This document shows positions 7,508 through 11,520 of a stretch of DNA of 11,520 nucleotides, piece by piece. Location of the stretch: contig JBOGJI010000008.1 in NCBI GenBank assembly GCA_050747865.1, forward strand, positions 1-11,520. The letters are read 5' to 3'. A program made the position numbers and the translations under genes. The notes below the pieces were generated by a model that was given only the letters and a program-made list of their open reading frames with translations, ran no database searches and had not been told where the DNA came from. Each line of letters opens with the position of its first letter. The stretch's first letter is position 1. The DNA comes from JBOGJI01 sp050747865 (GTDB taxonomy: Bacteria; Acidobacteriota; Thermoanaerobaculia; Multivoradales; JAHEKO01).

Positions 7508-7855
7508 TCAGCTCGACAGGAAATCGAGAACGCCGATCTCGGGGTCTGGATGGTCGTCATGCCAACGCCGAAGGGCGTGGGCGATGCGCTCGGGATCGCG
7601 GTTCGGCAGGCTCCTGGGCACGATCAAGACGCCGCGATGCTCCCGGCCGGTGCGGAACGCCTCGATCGTCAAGAGGATGAAATCGTCGCGGTTACGGGTG
7701 ACGGGGATCCGCCGCTGCTCGGCGGCGAAGTCGAACTGCTCCCGGTCCGTGTAGCCTCGGCGGCCGATCACGTGGACGCTCACGACGTCGAGGCCGAGAC
7801 CGCGCGCGATCTGCGCCACGGTGGGGTTCAAGTCCTCGTCCAGGAGGAAGCGCAC
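7508..7855 (-). CDS. DUF5615 family PIN-like protein, probable toxin of a DUF433/DUF5615 module
   Basis: A 115-residue protein matching the DUF5615 PIN-like family, in which a small Mg-dependent RNase fold is predicted and toxicity inferred. Visible features are the N-terminal FLLDEDL with D6, the GYTDREQ acidic patch (D37, E39), the VTRNRDDF segment (residues 52-59), and the typical RGVLIVPRSLP and HALRRWH stretches. Family members with this tail usually read TRDRDDF; here Asn55 replaces the first Asp, which may weaken metal binding if that position is catalytic. The start is GTG at 7855, where FLLDEDL begins; there is no Shine-Dalgarno site upstream (the preceding bases are CCTCCGATCC), so translation probably depends on the antitoxin gene ending 12 bp upstream. 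Confidence 0.85.
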   Translation of the reverse strand: MRFLLDEDLNPTVAQIARGLGLDVVSVHVIGRRGYTDREQFDFAAEQRRIPVTRNRDDFILLTIEAFRTGREHRGVLIVPRSLPNRDPERIAHALRRWHDDHPDPEIGVLDFLSS

Positions 7856-7867
7856 GGATCGGAGGGC

Positions 7868-8137
7868 TCAGCGAGGGATAGCGAAGGGCAGCTCACGTCG
7901 GACGCGATCCGGCGTCCAATCGTCCTCGCGCCGGAGCCGCTCGTCGATCTCCTGCGGATAGAGCTGGTAATAGGCGAGGGCTGCTCGCAGTTGAGGCTCG
8001 GTCAACCACGGATAGCTCTCCCGCAGGGCGTCGGAGCTCTCGCCGACGTCACGCCAGGTGGCCACCACCTCCCAGACGTCGAGACCGGTGCCGGCGAGGA
8101 CGGCACGCCGCCCTGCCGGCCCGGTCACGAAGATCAC
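7868..8137 (-). CDS. DUF433 family protein, probable antitoxin partner of DUF5615
   Basis: An 89-residue protein of the DUF433 family, small winged-helix-like proteins usually paired with PIN-like DUF5615 toxins. The core is GPAGRRAVLAGTGLDVWEVV (from about residue 6), followed by LTEPQLRAALAYYQLYPQEIDERL, the family's terminal signature. The start is GTG at 8137, with AGGGG directly before it; a second in-frame GTG at 8128 would have better spacing. The frame closes at a TGA at 8180-8182 with no other start codon, so the protein begins right at the DUF433 core. As I recall the family, many relatives of this subtype carry an additional N-terminal ribbon-helix-helix region, which is absent here. 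It precedes the toxin gene by 12 bp, the usual antitoxin-first order. Confidence 0.82.
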   Translation of the reverse strand: MIFVTGPAGRRAVLAGTGLDVWEVVATWRDVGESSDALRESYPWLTEPQLRAALAYYQLYPQEIDERLRREDDWTPDRVRRELPFAIPR

Positions 8138-8176
8138 CCCCTGTTGCCCGAAGTCGCAAGCGCGCGCCGCGACATC

Positions 8177-8189
8177 CTCTCAGTGAGAG
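8177..8189. promoter_or_regulatory. Perfect inverted repeat upstream of the DUF433 gene, candidate operator
   Basis: CTCTCA-G-TGAGAG is a perfect 6-bp inverted repeat with a 1-bp centre, 40-52 bp upstream of the DUF433 start and in the only sizeable non-coding gap nearby. Toxin-antitoxin operons are commonly autoregulated through such palindromes, so this is a plausible binding site for the antitoxin or the complex. No clear -35/-10 pair was found next to it. Confidence 0.4.
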
Positions 8190-8248
8190 CGCCATCCGGT
8201 AGGCTCTAGACCGTGCGCGTCGCCTGACGAATACGGCCCACACACCCG

Positions 8249-8262
8249 GACCTGAAGAGGTC
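8249..8262 (-). terminator. Short hairpin just after sdhB, weak terminator candidate
   Basis: On the minus strand GACCT-CTTC-AGGTC makes a 5-bp stem with a 4-nt loop, 8 bp after the sdhB stop codon. The bases that follow are GC-rich (CCGGG) with no T-tract, so it may be an mRNA 3' end stabiliser or a factor-assisted terminator rather than an intrinsic one. Confidence 0.3.
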
Positions 8263-8270
8263 TAGCGGTT

Positions 8271-9013
8271 TCAGGCCCCGCGGACCTTGGCGCGCAGCCA
8301 GTCGCGGTTCAAGCGGGCGATGAAGTCGATGGGGATCTCCTTGGGGCAGACGGCCTCGCACTCGCCGAAGTTGGAGCAGGAGCCGAACGCTTCCTCCATC
8401 GCCTCCACCATGCGCCGGACGCGCGCGAAGCGCTCGGGCTGGCCCTGGGGCAGGAGGCCGAGGTGGGCGACCTTGGCGGCGGTGAAGAGCTGCGCCGCGC
8501 CATTCGGGCACTGCGCGACGCAGGCGCCGCAGCCGATGCACTCGGCGGCGTCGAACGCCAGGTCGGCCACCGGCTTCGGGACCGGGGTGAGGTTGGCCTC
8601 GGGCGCCGAACCGGTGTTGACCGAGATGTAGCCGCCGGCCTGGATGATGCGGTCGAAGGCGGAGCGGTCGACGACCAGATCCTTGATGACGGGGAAGCCC
8701 TTGGCGCGCCAGGGCTCCAGCGTCAGCCGGTCGCCGTCGCGGAAGTGGCGCATGTGGAGCTGGCAGGTGGTCAGGCCGGGCAGCGGGCCGTGGGCGACGC
8801 CGTCGATCATCATGCCGCAGGCGCCGCAGATGCCCTCGCGGCAGTCGTGGTCGAACGCCACCGGGTCCTCGCCCCGCTCGATGAGCCGCTCGTTCAAGAC
8901 GTCGAGCATCTCGAGGAAGGACATGTCTGGGGCGACCTCGTCGAGCTCGTAGGTGACGAGGCGGCCGGCGTCTTCCCGGCTCTTCTGGCGCCAGATCCTG
9001 AGAGTCAGCTGCA

Positions 9014-9014
<1 letters not shown>
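8271..9014 (-). CDS. sdhB: Succinate dehydrogenase/fumarate reductase iron-sulfur subunit
   Basis: The 247-residue electron-transfer subunit of complex II, on the cytoplasmic face of the membrane between SdhA and SdhC. The [2Fe-2S] ligands are C58, C63, C66 (CREGICGAC) and C84 (LTTCQLHM); the long 17-residue spacing to C84 is typical of the subfamily with HGP in that loop. The [4Fe-4S]/[3Fe-4S] ligands are C159, C162, C165, C169 (CIGCGACVAQCP) and C213, C219, C223 (SCSNFGECEAVCP). All cluster ligands are present and the length is normal. The start at 9014 overlaps the sdhA stop as TAATG, with GAGG 11 nt upstream, and MQLTLRIWRQ is a typical SdhB N-terminus. The frame stays open farther upstream, but only as overlap with sdhA. 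It is the last gene of the sdhCAB operon. Confidence 0.97.
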
Positions 9015-10930
<1,916 letters not shown>

Positions 10931-10932
10931 GG

Positions 10933-11520
10933 TCAATCGACGATACCGGTCAAAACGGCGATCGGGAACGAGAGGTTGCCGACGGTGACGACCCAGGCGA
11001 AGAGGGCGGCGAAACGACGGCGCCACGCGTTGTAGCGCGGATGGTTCCAGCCCATTGACTGGCAGAGGCTCCACAGGCCGTGATAGAGGTGGAGGCCGAG
11101 CGCCAGCTGCGCCAGCAGGTAGAAACCGCTGACCCACCAGACGGAGAAACCGGTGACGACGTTGTGGTAGACGTCGCCGCGCTGGAAGTCGGGGTGCGCC
11201 CAGCGCCAGCCGAAGGTGAAATGGGCCAAGTGGTAGAGGACGAAGAGCAAGATGATCACGCCGCCCCAGCGCATGGTGCGGGCGGCGTAGCCAGTGGCCC
11301 GCGACACCCGGTGATGGACGGCGTACTTGCGCGGCCGCGCCGCCCAGGCGTCGCGGGTGACCGCCCAGGCGGCGGCGATGTGGACGACGACCGCCGCGAG
11401 GAGCCCGACGCGCAGGATCCACAGCGCCCCCGAGCGCGGCAGCACCGGTTCACCGATCGTCCGCAGCCACTCGGCGTAGTGGTTAAAGGCCTCCGGTCCG
11501 GCGTACAGCTTCAGGTTGCC
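10933..11520 (-). CDS. sdhC: Succinate dehydrogenase cytochrome b subunit (partial, N-terminus outside window)
   Basis: 195 residues of the membrane anchor of complex II, which binds heme b and quinone. The frame is open to the right edge and begins GNLKLYAGPEAFNHYAEWL, which in homologues directly follows the first helix and its heme-ligand His; about 30-40 residues are therefore missing. Visible helices include LWILRVGLLAAVVVHIAAAWAV, GGVIILLFVLYHLAHFTFG, FYLLAQLALGLHLYHGLW and a last one ending SFPIAVLTGIVD. Histidines in VVHIAA, VLYHLAH and LGLHLYHG are the candidate heme and quinone-site residues. The layout matches the single-subunit type known from Bacillus and Bacteroidota. The GTG at 11445 would give a shortened protein, but the homologous sequence continues upstream of it, so it is not the real start. 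The stop lies 2 bp before sdhA. Confidence 0.93.
   Translation of the reverse strand, partial: GNLKLYAGPEAFNHYAEWLRTIGEPVLPRSGALWILRVGLLAAVVVHIAAAWAVTRDAWAARPRKYAVHHRVSRATGYAARTMRWGGVIILLFVLYHLAHFTFGWRWAHPDFQRGDVYHNVVTGFSVWWVSGFYLLAQLALGLHLYHGLWSLCQSMGWNHPRYNAWRRRFAALFAWVVTVGNLSFPIAVLTGIVD

Noticed and set aside
8199..8211. Near-palindrome around TCTAGA after the sdh operon
   Set aside because: It is imperfect outside the 6-bp core and overlaps no recognisable promoter or gene, so I would not call it a site.
10931..11422. Upstream extension of the sdhA frame into sdhC
   Set aside because: It is an out-of-frame read of sdhC; homologous SdhA proteins begin at the MQLDAKIPHG start at 10930.

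Overview
This is a very GC-rich (about 70% by eye), gene-dense bacterial window with tight spacing. It has no tRNA, rRNA, CRISPR array or recognisable insertion sequence. Nine genes run leftward on the minus strand from the right edge to base 3256. The convergent plus-strand LtrA-like gene ends at 3210, and a GH3 gene runs leftward off the left edge. The secreted BglX-type enzyme and the SdhCAB layout (one multi-helix cytochrome b subunit, no SdhD, long SdhA) suggest a GC-rich Gram-negative, perhaps Acidobacteriota or a similar soil or sediment lineage. That assignment is inference only; no marker gene is present.

Layout: (1) 1-1992 minus, a BglX-like GH3 beta-glucosidase with a signal peptide, cut by the window edge in its C-terminal FnIII-like domain. 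(2) 2050-3210 plus, a low-temperature-requirement A (LtrA) family membrane protein, divergent from bglX across only 57 bp. (3) 3256-7412 minus, a five-gene cluster with overlaps or short gaps. In transcription order it holds a small XdhC/CoxI N-domain protein, an XdhC Rossmann-domain protein, a MocA-type cytidylyltransferase, a full-length XdhC, and an exported type I phosphodiesterase/nucleotide pyrophosphatase. (4) 7508-8137 minus, a DUF433/DUF5615 antitoxin-toxin pair with a perfect inverted repeat upstream. (5) 8271-11520 minus, sdhC (5' end outside the window), sdhA and sdhB, with coupled junctions.

How they fit together: the XdhC and MocA genes form a maturation kit for molybdenum hydroxylases (MCD cofactor synthesis, sulfuration and insertion). 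The hydroxylase subunits themselves are not in the window. The last gene of that cluster, the phosphodiesterase, overlaps the full-length xdhC by ATGA, so the two are probably translationally coupled although no functional link is known. The sdh genes encode complex II, a housekeeping function. I found no convincing undescribed system. The best leads are the mixed split/full XdhC-MocA-phosphodiesterase cluster, the Asp-to-Asn change in the putative DUF5615 active site, and the candidate operator of the DUF433/DUF5615 module.
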